A stretch of 64,000 nt of DNA, taken from the NCBI GenBank assembly GCA_002840055.1, contig PGZJ01000003.1:62001-126000 (forward strand), read 5' to 3'. Within the stretch, counting starts at the first letter, position 1. Every line of letters begins with the position of its first letter. This DNA comes from Gammaproteobacteria bacterium HGW-Gammaproteobacteria-11. GTDB taxonomy: Bacteria > Pseudomonadota > Gammaproteobacteria > Pseudomonadales > Pseudomonadaceae. The notes under the pieces were generated by a model. It was not told where the DNA came from and searched no databases. It saw nothing but the letters and a program-made list of their open reading frames with translations. Positions 57,108-64,000 of this stretch are shown here, in pieces. The translations under genes and the position numbers were made by a program.

Positions 57108-57126
57108 TTTGCAATGCAAATGGTGC
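57102..57126 (+). repeat. 25-bp palindrome that includes the tRNA-Leu 3' end
   Basis: GCACCATTTGCA and TGCAAATGGTGC are exact complements around one central A. The left arm contains the last six bases of the tRNA, including CCA. It may be a terminator-like hairpin, a processing signal, or a remnant of an attachment site; no integrase or second copy was found. Confidence 0.75.
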
Positions 57127-57306
57127 GCACAGCAACCCCCCCCTGAATACATATCGCCCTGCCTGACGTTTTACCCTCCTCGCCAAGCCTGCATTCCCTT
57201 TCGATCCAGTGTGTGCCGACCAGAGGTAGCTGCCAGTATCTGGCCATTAGACGATCAAACCGGTTAAACTGCCGACTCAATTTGTCACATATAAAAATAG
57301 TCACGG

Positions 57307-57981
57307 ATGAGTCACCCTCTTTACATCGCGGATTGGATAGGCTGGAGCGCTTGCGGCCAGACTGCGCCCGCAAATCCCGCCCACAACCTCAGCGACCGGC
57401 TCACTGATCCGGCCTTGCCTGCTCTGTTGCGGCGCCGCCTTGACCTGGCCGGAAGAGCGGCATGTGATATTTTGTCCCTGCTAGTCCCCTGCGACAGCTG
57501 CCCGATCATTTATGCGTCGCGCCACGGCGATTTGCGTAGCTCTTTGGACATGTTGAAGGCCCTGGTCCAAGGGGAAAAGCCCTCGCCCAGCAAATTTTCC
57601 ATGTCGGTTCACAATGCCGTGACCGGTGTCTACTCAATTGCCCGCAAGCATCACGGACCGATTCAGGCCCTGGCTGCCTCCGGGCATGAGTTCGACGCCA
57701 TGATGCTTGAAGCCCAGGGCTACCTTGCAACAGGCCATGAGGCGGTTGTGGTGATTTTTTCTGAAGGCGAGATACCTGTTGAGTACGCCGAGCATACTGC
57801 ACATTGCGCACAGCCAAGTGTGGTCGGCCTGAAACTGACCAATGAGCCGGGAATACGCCTGCATTCCAGTCAAGGCAGTCATTCCGAGCACCCGACTCCT
57901 GCGGATCTGATTGCCTGGCTTGATACACCCACCAGTGCAGCCCTTGTGTCTGCGCAATACTGGCATCTGGAGAGAGCGTGA
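57307..57981 (+). CDS. beta-ketoacyl synthase chain-length-factor-like protein of the aryl polyene cluster
   Basis: 224 residues with a truncated ketosynthase N-terminal fold (pattern LYIADWIGWSACG, PIIYASRHGDL). The segment KFSMSVHNAVTGVYSIAR matches the chain-length-factor group, in which the active-site Cys is absent. In aryl polyene pathways such a protein pairs with a catalytic ketosynthase to control chain length. It is the first gene after tRNA-Leu, about 200 nt downstream, and its stop overlaps the next GTG by four bases. No strong Shine-Dalgarno was seen. Confidence 0.85.
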   Translation: MSHPLYIADWIGWSACGQTAPANPAHNLSDRLTDPALPALLRRRLDLAGRAACDILSLLVPCDSCPIIYASRHGDLRSSLDMLKALVQGEKPSPSKFSMSVHNAVTGVYSIARKHHGPIQALAASGHEFDAMMLEAQGYLATGHEAVVVIFSEGEIPVEYAEHTAHCAQPSVVGLKLTNEPGIRLHSSQGSHSEHPTPADLIAWLDTPTSAALVSAQYWHLERA

Positions 57982-58802
57982 CACTGGATCAGTGGCGCCG
58001 CGGCGCATCCACGGCGTTATCGTTCAGCACCTTTGGCCTGGGCGGAGTCGTCATTGGCGTGATCATTGCGCCAGTTTTGCTGGTCCTGGTGCGCAACACT
58101 GAAACCAGGCGCCGCTGGATGCGCAAACTGATCCAGCTGGCTTTCCGCGGGTTCATCGGACTGATGCGCATCACCGGCGTACTCAGATACGAGCTGCACC
58201 AGGTAGAGCTGCTCCAACGCCCAGGGTTGCTCATCTTTGCCAACCACCCGTCGCTGATTGACGTTATCTTCCTGGTTGCCAACACTCGGCATGCGGACTG
58301 TATCGTCAACGGCGCGCTGGCCCACAACCCCTTCACCCGGGGCCCGATAAAAGCCGCTGGCTATATCACCAATAAAGACCCCGCAACCGTTCTGCTGGCC
58401 GCCAAGGAAAGTCTTGCTCGCGGCAACTCACTGATCCTGTTTCCCGAGGGCACCCGGACCGCACCTGATGGCCAGGTCAACTTTCTGCGCGGGGGGGCGA
58501 ATATCGCCCTGCGTACCGAAACCGCCATTACACCTGTGCTGATATCCTGCGTTCCGACCACCCTGACCAAGGGCGAACCCTGGTATCACATACCTCCTCA
58601 GCGCATCCATATCAGCCTGAAGGTACTGCCTGACCTGCCATTGGCCAATGAGCCGAACAAACCTCTTCGCGAACGTGCCAGGGAACTTACCTGCTGGCTT
58701 ACTGATTACTTCAACAAAGAACTGGAGTTGTTCCGCCATGAGCGAGACGCAAAACCTGACGACGGAAATAAAGCGCATGATTATCGACACTCTGGAGCTT
58801 GA
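57978..58802 (+). CDS. PlsC-like lysophospholipid acyltransferase of the aryl polyene cluster
   Basis: 274 residues from a GTG start with GGAGAGA upstream. One or two N-terminal helices lie at about residues 15-45. The acyltransferase motifs are NHPSLID (HxxxxD, residues about 88-94) and FPEGTRT. It probably transfers the polyene or a lipid chain in the membrane during assembly of the lipid-linked pigment. Overlaps the ACP gene that follows. Confidence 0.88.
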   Translation: MTLDQWRRGASTALSFSTFGLGGVVIGVIIAPVLLVLVRNTETRRRWMRKLIQLAFRGFIGLMRITGVLRYELHQVELLQRPGLLIFANHPSLIDVIFLVANTRHADCIVNGALAHNPFTRGPIKAAGYITNKDPATVLLAAKESLARGNSLILFPEGTRTAPDGQVNFLRGGANIALRTETAITPVLISCVPTTLTKGEPWYHIPPQRIHISLKVLPDLPLANEPNKPLRERARELTCWLTDYFNKELELFRHERDAKPDDGNKAHDYRHSGA

Positions 58803-59007
58803 GGACATCACCCCGGATGACATCGACCCGCAGGCCCCCCTGTTCGGTGAAGGGCTGGGGCTGGATTCGATCGATGCGCTCGAATTGGGGCTTGCGCTGC
58901 AAAAACGCTATGGCATCAAACTGGACGCGGAAGCCGAGGATACTCGCAGCCACTTTGCCAGCCTGAATGCACTTACCGCCCTGGTGGAGGCTCGCCGTGT
59001 CGCTTGA
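58738..59007 (+). CDS. acyl carrier protein 1 of the aryl polyene cluster
   Basis: 89 residues, with the phosphopantetheine Ser44 in GLGLDSIDALEL. It starts inside the acyltransferase gene (ATG at 58738 after CTGGAG); the track-length extension upstream is in the acyltransferase coding region and is rejected. One of the two dedicated ACPs that aryl polyene clusters normally carry (ApeE/ApeF type). Confidence 0.92.
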   Translation: MSETQNLTTEIKRMIIDTLELEDITPDDIDPQAPLFGEGLGLDSIDALELGLALQKRYGIKLDAEAEDTRSHFASLNALTALVEARRVA

Positions 59008-59260
59008 AGCCAACCAATCCAACGAGGCTGTATTCAACTTCCTGCGCGATACGCTGGTTGAATTGTTCGAGATTGAAGCCGAGGCCATCCAGCCGGAGGC
59101 GCGTCTGTATGAAGACCTGGACATAGACAGCATTGACGCCGTGGATATGGTAGTTGAGCTCAAACGTTTCACGGGTCAACGCATCAACCCTGACGACTTC
59201 AAAGCCGTTCGCACGGTTGACGACGTAGTCCAGGCCGTAGTCCGTCTGACGCAGCGATAA
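58997..59260 (+). CDS. acyl carrier protein 2 of the aryl polyene cluster
   Basis: 87 residues from a GTG with GGAGG 7 nt upstream, overlapping ACP1 by 11 nt. The phosphopantetheine Ser45 lies in LDIDSIDAVD. A sister of ACP1, but with different surface residues, as in ape clusters where one ACP carries the starter and the other the elongating chain. Confidence 0.92.
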   Translation: MSLEANQSNEAVFNFLRDTLVELFEIEAEAIQPEARLYEDLDIDSIDAVDMVVELKRFTGQRINPDDFKAVRTVDDVVQAVVRLTQR

Positions 59261-59262
59261 CC

Positions 59263-59799
59263 ATGCATTCTGGTCTGAAAAAAGGGCTGGGAGCGCTGGC
59301 ACTAATGGCTTGGCCTTTAGCCATATTCCTCCTGCATGACCTGACCGGCAGTTGGCTGTTGCTGCTGCTTGGCTGTCTGCTGCTGGTCTGGCGGATGCCT
59401 GATGCCCGCGTACTCGCACTGATCGCCGCAGCTGTATTGGTTGCCCTGGGGCTGTTCAGCCAGGCGGAATTGGGCATGCGGGCTTACCCTGTGGCAGTGA
59501 ATATCATCATGTTCTGCCTGTTTGCCTCCAGCCTGATCAAAGGCCAGTCGATGATTGAACGATTCGCACGCCTGCAGGAACCCGATCTACCTCCCGAGGG
59601 CGTGCGCTATACCCGTCAGGTCACCTGGGCATGGTGCGGTTTCTTCGTGATCAATGGCTCGATTTCCGCCTGGACCGCCCTGTATGCAGAGCTGGCGACC
59701 TGGGCGCTGTATAACTGTTTAATCAGCTACCTGCTGATGGGTCTGATGTTCGCAGGCGAGTGGCTGATCCGGCGCCGGGTACGCAGGGTGAACGCATGA
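59263..59799 (+). CDS. COG4648-type membrane protein of the aryl polyene cluster
   Basis: 178 residues with five hydrophobic segments (about 10-28, 29-42, 46-63, 72-92, 116-135) and the conserved RYTRQVTWAWCGFFVINGSI. This small membrane protein is a regular but uncharacterised member of aryl polyene clusters. Its stop overlaps the ligase start (ATGA). Confidence 0.82.
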   Translation: MHSGLKKGLGALALMAWPLAIFLLHDLTGSWLLLLLGCLLLVWRMPDARVLALIAAAVLVALGLFSQAELGMRAYPVAVNIIMFCLFASSLIKGQSMIERFARLQEPDLPPEGVRYTRQVTWAWCGFFVINGSISAWTALYAELATWALYNCLISYLLMGLMFAGEWLIRRRVRRVNA

Positions 59800-61478
59800 A
59801 TTTTTCACCCTTGAGCCGATTACCCTGGCGACGTGAACACAGGTCTGCTGGCCTGCCAGGATGCTGGGTCGATAGTGCAAACCTGGGGAATGAAGTTGAC
59901 CGCTGGCGAGTCTGGCTGGCGGACCAACCGGGCGGGGCCTGGTTATTGTGTGAGCGCGACCCACTGAGCTTCTGCAGCGCCCTGCTGGCTCTTTGGGAAA
60001 CCGGCCGCGTAGCCGTGTTGTCTGCCGATGATCGCCCCGAAACCCTGTCGCGAATAGCCAGCCAGATAGACGGCAGGATACCGCAGGCACCAACACCGAG
60101 CACAGCTCAATCACTGCCGCCGGCGCCAGCCCTGCTGGACAGGCACAGCAGAGCACTGGTCCTGTTCACCTCCGGCAGCAGTGGCGAACCCCTGGCTTTG
60201 GCAAAGACCTTCGCGCAGTTGGAAGAAGAACTTGAGGTTCACGCCCAACTCTGGCCCCTGGGGGAGAAAGCTGCCGTTATCTCTCAAGTCAGTCACCAGC
60301 ATATCTATGGGTTACTGACCGGCGTACTGCATCCACTCTGCAGCGCGCGACCCTTTTGCAGCCAGGACTGCCATTACTCTGAAGTGTTGGCCCAGCGCCT
60401 GTCCGAGGCTGGCGCCGCCGAGTTGACGGCAACCTTGGTCAGCTCACCGCCGCAACTCTCACGCCTGCCGACCCATACCCAATGGTCCGCACTGGGCGAG
60501 CTGACACGGGTGTTCTCATCCGGCGCGCCGCTGGCCCTGGAACACGCCATCCATGCCGAGCAGGTGCTCAAGGCTCCGGTCATCGAAATTTACGGCAGTA
60601 CCGAGACCGGTGGCATCGCCTGGCGACAGCAGCAACACAATGTTGTCTGGACTCCGCTGCCGGGCGTCAAGGTACGCGTCGATGAGGGTTGCCTGGCTCT
60701 CACCTCGCCCTTTCTCGAAACACCCCAGAGCTGGTGGCGACACCCTGACCGGGTAGAGCAGGTGGGTCAGGGCTTCAAACTGATGGGCCGCGAAGATCGT
60801 ATTGTCAAAGTGGCCGGCAAACGCCTGTCACTGATGCAGATGGAGGCCGCCATCAGTGCCATCGAGGGCATCAGGACAGCCCGCTGCGTTGAGCTCGACC
60901 GCGCTGATGGCCGTCTTGGCGCGATAGTTGTGGTCTCAGGCAACGCACCATCTGAACACGATCAGCGGCGCAAGCTGATCCAGCAGTTGCGGGAGCATCT
61001 GAGCAGTCATTTTGAAACCGTCACCCTGCCTCGCTATTGGCGCTTCGTCGATGAGCTACCCAGCAACGCCCAGGGCAAACTGGACCGCGGCCTGATTAAG
61101 CGGCTGTTCAACGATATTAATGACAACAAAAGTCCACGCTGGCTGGCTGAAAAAGTGGTCAGTCAAAACGCCCGGGTAATCACCCTCGAAGTCCCGGAAC
61201 GGCTGATTTTCCTTGATGGACATTTTGCCCGTTTTCCCCTGGTGCCTGGCGTCGTCCTGGTTCAATGGGCCATTCAATTGGCCCACCAGAGCTTTGGCGA
61301 TCAAGCCGGGTTTGGCGGTCTGGAGCAATTGAAGTTCCAGCGACCGCTGCGTCCCGGGACGCGCTGCAGTCTTGAACTGACACTGACCAAAAAAGGGCTG
61401 GGTTTTGCCTATGACACCCATGAGGGTCGCCATGCGGCCGGCCGCGTAGTACTGATAAACCAGGATGGGCAAGCATGA
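59796..61478 (+). CDS. AMP-dependent acyl ligase fused to a hot-dog dehydratase
   Basis: 560 residues from the ATG at 59796. Residues 1 to about 440 are an ANL adenylating enzyme: P-loop FTSGSSGEP (124-132), EIYGSTETGG, the DRIVKVAGKR hinge and the catalytic Lys in NAQGKLDR. Residues about 455-560 are a hot-dog dehydratase (FLDGHFARFPLVPGVVL). It probably activates the 4-hydroxycinnamate starter and loads it on an ACP, while the second domain dehydrates 3-hydroxyacyl-ACP. Ligase-dehydratase fusions occur in ape clusters. Confidence 0.9.
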   Translation: MNFSPLSRLPWRREHRSAGLPGCWVDSANLGNEVDRWRVWLADQPGGAWLLCERDPLSFCSALLALWETGRVAVLSADDRPETLSRIASQIDGRIPQAPTPSTAQSLPPAPALLDRHSRALVLFTSGSSGEPLALAKTFAQLEEELEVHAQLWPLGEKAAVISQVSHQHIYGLLTGVLHPLCSARPFCSQDCHYSEVLAQRLSEAGAAELTATLVSSPPQLSRLPTHTQWSALGELTRVFSSGAPLALEHAIHAEQVLKAPVIEIYGSTETGGIAWRQQQHNVVWTPLPGVKVRVDEGCLALTSPFLETPQSWWRHPDRVEQVGQGFKLMGREDRIVKVAGKRLSLMQMEAAISAIEGIRTARCVELDRADGRLGAIVVVSGNAPSEHDQRRKLIQQLREHLSSHFETVTLPRYWRFVDELPSNAQGKLDRGLIKRLFNDINDNKSPRWLAEKVVSQNARVITLEVPERLIFLDGHFARFPLVPGVVLVQWAIQLAHQSFGDQAGFGGLEQLKFQRPLRPGTRCSLELTLTKKGLGFAYDTHEGRHAAGRVVLINQDGQA

Positions 61479-62221
61479 ACAGGCTATCTGCTTGCGTACT
61501 CATCCCGGTCTACAACCATCCCCGCGGCGTCACTCTGGTCGTGCAGCAAATTCGCCAACTGGGCCTGCCCATTCTGCTGATCGATGATGGCAGTGACAGT
61601 GACTGCGCCAGCGTACTGGATGGGTTGGCCAAACAGGATTGCCACTTGCTGCGCCTGCCCTTCAATCAGGGCAAGGGCGCGGCTGTACGTGCCGGGCTGG
61701 CCGAAGCGGAAAAACTCGGGTTCAGTCATGCGTTGCAAATCGATGCCGATGGCCAGCATGCAATAGAGGATCTGCCGGCCTTTCTGGCGCAACTGCCGAA
61801 CAATCCCGAAGCACTGGTAGTCGGCTATCCGCAATACGACGAGAGCGTGTCCCTGACGCGCTTTTACGGCCGCTACGCAACCCATATCTGGGTCTGGATC
61901 AACACGCTCTCGCTGGATATTCGCGACTCCATGTGCGGCGCACGCCTGTACCCCCTGGCAAACGTCAATCAGTTGCTGCGGCAAGCGCCCTGCGGCAATC
62001 GCATGGACTTTGATACCGAGGTACTGGTGCGCTGGCACTGGACCGGGGGCCGCGTGGTCAATCTGCCGGTGCACGTGCACTACCCTACCGATGGCGTCAG
62101 CCACTTCCGGCTGTGGCGCGACAATTCGCTTATTTCGGCCATGCATGCCCGCCTGTTTTTCGGCATGCTGTGGCGGCTGCCGACGCTGCTGCGGCGACGC
62201 TTGCAGCACGCATTCTCATGA
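61475..62221 (+). CDS. family 2 glycosyltransferase of the aryl polyene cluster
   Basis: 248 residues with the GT2 start VLIPVYNHPRGV, the nucleotide-binding DDGS motif, and the catalytic DADGQHAIEDL. The acceptor and sugar are not readable from sequence. In ape clusters this gene is thought to decorate the lipid-linked polyene. Start and stop overlap the neighbours by four bases. Confidence 0.9.
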   Translation: MNRLSACVLIPVYNHPRGVTLVVQQIRQLGLPILLIDDGSDSDCASVLDGLAKQDCHLLRLPFNQGKGAAVRAGLAEAEKLGFSHALQIDADGQHAIEDLPAFLAQLPNNPEALVVGYPQYDESVSLTRFYGRYATHIWVWINTLSLDIRDSMCGARLYPLANVNQLLRQAPCGNRMDFDTEVLVRWHWTGGRVVNLPVHVHYPTDGVSHFRLWRDNSLISAMHARLFFGMLWRLPTLLRRRLQHAFS

Positions 62222-63159
62222 GCCAGCACTGGGCACGAATCGGCGAGCGTGGCACTGTCGTCGGCATGCAGATCATGGTCTTCATCCATCGTCGACTGGG
62301 GCGCTGGCCGTTCCAGATTGCCCTTTGGCCGGTCATCATGTGGTACTTCCTGGCACAAGGCATTGCCCGACGGGCCTCACAGCAATATCTGGTCAGACTC
62401 TATCCTGAGCTGGCGGATAAACCGGTCACTCGACTGTGGCGCAGCTACCGGCACTTTCTGAGCTTTGGCAGCGCCCTGATGGACAAGATCTCGGCCTGGA
62501 GCAGCCCTATTGACGAGTCACGACTGCAAGGAGAGGGCTTTTCACGCTTCACCACGGCCGTCGACCAGGGCCAGGGCGGCATCGTGCTGGTCTCCCATCA
62601 TGGCAACCTGGATATCGCCAATTCATTGGCCCGTTATCATCCGACCCTGGATATGACCGTACTGATGCACACGCGCAATGCCAGCAAGTTCAACCGACTG
62701 CTGGAAAAGGTTACCGGGCAAGCGCGCCCCGATGTGCTCGAAGTCACCGAGATAACCCCCGCTACCGCACAGGACCTGGCCGAACGCATCGGCCGTGGCG
62801 GCTTCGTGGTGATTGCCGCCGACCGCATTCCGGTCGCGGGTGATCGCATGCGGGCAGTCTCTTTTTTCGGCGATCAGGCGCTGTTTCCCGAAGGCCCTTT
62901 CCTGCTCGCCAGCTTGCTCAGATGCCCGGTTTACCAGTTGAGCTGCGTACGCGAAGATGCTCATTTCCGGATCGACTTCGGCTTGTTTGACAATACCAGC
63001 GAATTACCGCGCAAGGCACGTGACGCCTGGATCTCCAGTTCGATGCAGCGCTATGCCGATACCCTGGCAGCCAGTGTGCTTCGCCATCCGCTGCAATGGT
63101 TCAATTTCTACCCCTTTTGGCTGAATGATAGTGGACACCGCAATGACGATAATGCATGA
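62218..63159 (+). CDS. LpxL/HtrB-like lysophospholipid acyltransferase of the aryl polyene cluster
   Basis: 313 residues from the ATG at 62218 overlapping the glycosyltransferase stop. Of LABLAM type: a short N-terminal helix followed by the catalytic HHGNLD motif (HxxxxD) and FPEGPFLLASLL. Second acyltransferase of the cluster beside the PlsC-like one, so the polyene is probably attached to a lipid carrier. Its last 17 nt overlap the ammonia-lyase start. Confidence 0.88.
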   Translation: MSQHWARIGERGTVVGMQIMVFIHRRLGRWPFQIALWPVIMWYFLAQGIARRASQQYLVRLYPELADKPVTRLWRSYRHFLSFGSALMDKISAWSSPIDESRLQGEGFSRFTTAVDQGQGGIVLVSHHGNLDIANSLARYHPTLDMTVLMHTRNASKFNRLLEKVTGQARPDVLEVTEITPATAQDLAERIGRGGFVVIAADRIPVAGDRMRAVSFFGDQALFPEGPFLLASLLRCPVYQLSCVREDAHFRIDFGLFDNTSELPRKARDAWISSSMQRYADTLAASVLRHPLQWFNFYPFWLNDSGHRNDDNA

Positions 63160-64000
63160 CCAGATACCTGTAAGTGCCGAGCTGACCCTCAATGGATCAG
63201 AGGTCAGCCTGGAGCAGGTGCAAGCAGTAGCCGAGGGCCGGTGCCGGGTTGTACTGTCAGCCGATCGCGCCTTTCGCGAGCGTATCGCGCGCGGCAGCGC
63301 CTTCCTCGAAAAGCTCCTGGCTGAAGACGGCGTCATTTATGGCGTCACTACCGGTTATGGGGACTCCTGCACGCGGCTGGTACCCAGCGCCGACATGGAA
63401 GACCTGCCGCGTCAGCTGTATACCTTCCATGGTTGCGGCATGGGGCAGATACTCTCGACAGAAGCCGCCCGTGCCGTAGTAATGGTGCGTCTGGTCTCAC
63501 TCTGCCGCGGCTATTCAGGTGTGTGCCTGGAGCTGCTCGAGCGCCTGGTCTGGCTGTTGAACCACGATGTCATGCCGGTGATACCTGAAGAGGGCTCGGT
63601 CGGCGCCAGTGGCGACCTGACACCACTGTCCTATCTGGCGGCGGTCCTCTGTGGTGAGCGCGAGGTCCTGGTCGACGGTGCACGGCGACCCACTGCTGAG
63701 GTATTCGCCGAACTGGGGCAAACCGCCTATCGCCTCAAACCCAAGGAAGGCCTGGCCTTGATGAACGGCACAGCGGTGATGACGGCACTGAGCATTATGG
63801 CCTTCACTCGCTGCAGCTATCTGGCACAACTGGCTTCGCGCATTACCGCCATGGCCGTTTACGCCCTGGATGGCAACCCCTATCATTTTGATGCAGACCT
63901 GTTTGCCGCCAAACCCCATCCGGGTCAGAACCAGGTCGCAGCCCGGATTCGCGACGACCTGCATGCCGCCAGCACGCCACGCAACTCGGCCCGTCTGCAG
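63143..64000 (+). CDS. aromatic amino acid ammonia-lyase (HAL/TAL family), partial
   Basis: Runs off the right edge after 286 codons. The catalytic Tyr loop reads YGVTTGYGDSC and the MIO-cofactor triad is in SVGASGDLTPLS, so the MIO precursor Ala-Ser-Gly is intact. In aryl polyene clusters this enzyme deaminates tyrosine to 4-coumarate, the starter. The segment aligned with the selectivity switch reads TFHG; it is neither the clear Ser-His of histidine ammonia-lyases nor the His-Leu of bacterial TAL. Start could be the ATG at 63143 or 63152. Confidence 0.93.
   Translation, partial: MTIMHDQIPVSAELTLNGSEVSLEQVQAVAEGRCRVVLSADRAFRERIARGSAFLEKLLAEDGVIYGVTTGYGDSCTRLVPSADMEDLPRQLYTFHGCGMGQILSTEAARAVVMVRLVSLCRGYSGVCLELLERLVWLLNHDVMPVIPEEGSVGASGDLTPLSYLAAVLCGEREVLVDGARRPTAEVFAELGQTAYRLKPKEGLALMNGTAVMTALSIMAFTRCSYLAQLASRITAMAVYALDGNPYHFDADLFAAKPHPGQNQVAARIRDDLHAASTPRNSARLQ

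Noticed and set aside
57108-57306. Integrase remnant after tRNA-Leu
   Set aside because: No coding fragment related to integrases or transposases was found in any frame in this 199-nt gap.

Overview
The window is a chromosomal segment of a gammaproteobacterium, most likely a Pseudomonadaceae member (a Pseudomonas or Halopseudomonas-like organism). The basis is gene order: petA-petB-petC beside rplM-rpsI, guaA-guaB divergent from xseA, der-bamB-yfgM-hisS-ispG-rodZ-pilF-rlmN-ndk, and cysE-trmJ / suhB / secF-secD-yajC-tgt-queA-tRNA-Leu. Genes are tightly packed, GTG starts are common, and no prophage, insertion sequence or CRISPR array was seen.

Layout. 1-7.2 kb: cytochrome bc1 genes (petC cut by the left edge), rpsI-rplM, a Tas-type aldo/keto reductase, a GlxA-type AraC regulator, zapE and a small alpha/beta hydrolase. 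7.5-12.8 kb: zapG (yhcB), a four-gene MCE/Mla-type lipid transport operon and a DUF2254 membrane protein. 12.9-17.9 kb: a Fur-box-preceded operon of two imelysin-family proteins, a di-heme DUF1111 protein and a DUF1513 protein, presumably for periplasmic iron handling. 18.2-28.2 kb: a secondary-metabolite island of dialkylresorcinol (DAR) / flexirubin type. It holds an ABC exporter, an ACP, a ketosynthase with a cysteine-less partner, a BtrH-like acyltransferase, a small unknown protein, DarB, DarA, a DUF2141 protein, two hot-dog dehydratase-like proteins and a membrane methyltransferase. 28.3-57.1 kb: housekeeping genes. 57.3 kb to the right edge: the first nine genes of an aryl polyene (APE) cluster, directly downstream of tRNA-Leu(CAA), running off the window inside the aromatic amino acid ammonia-lyase gene.

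How the genes fit together. DarA and DarB are the enzymes that build the dialkylresorcinol half of flexirubin pigments. The right-hand cluster encodes the aryl-polyene half: ammonia-lyase, ligase/dehydratase fusion, two ACPs, chain-length factor, acyltransferases and glycosyltransferase. The two halves lie about 29 kb apart here, separated by essential genes. I infer that together they make an aryl polyene-DAR ester. The BtrH-like protein is a candidate for the ester-forming step, because BtrH itself moves an acyl chain from an ACP to an acceptor. This is the most interesting system in the window.

Two housekeeping anomalies also stand out. Ribosomal protein L13 appears to have lost about 27 residues in frame near its C-terminus. 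The ISC iron-sulfur operon, which in Pseudomonas lies between cysE and ndk, is reduced to a single iscS whose C-terminal IscU-binding tail is missing. All functional statements come from reading the sequence and remembering families; no database search was run.
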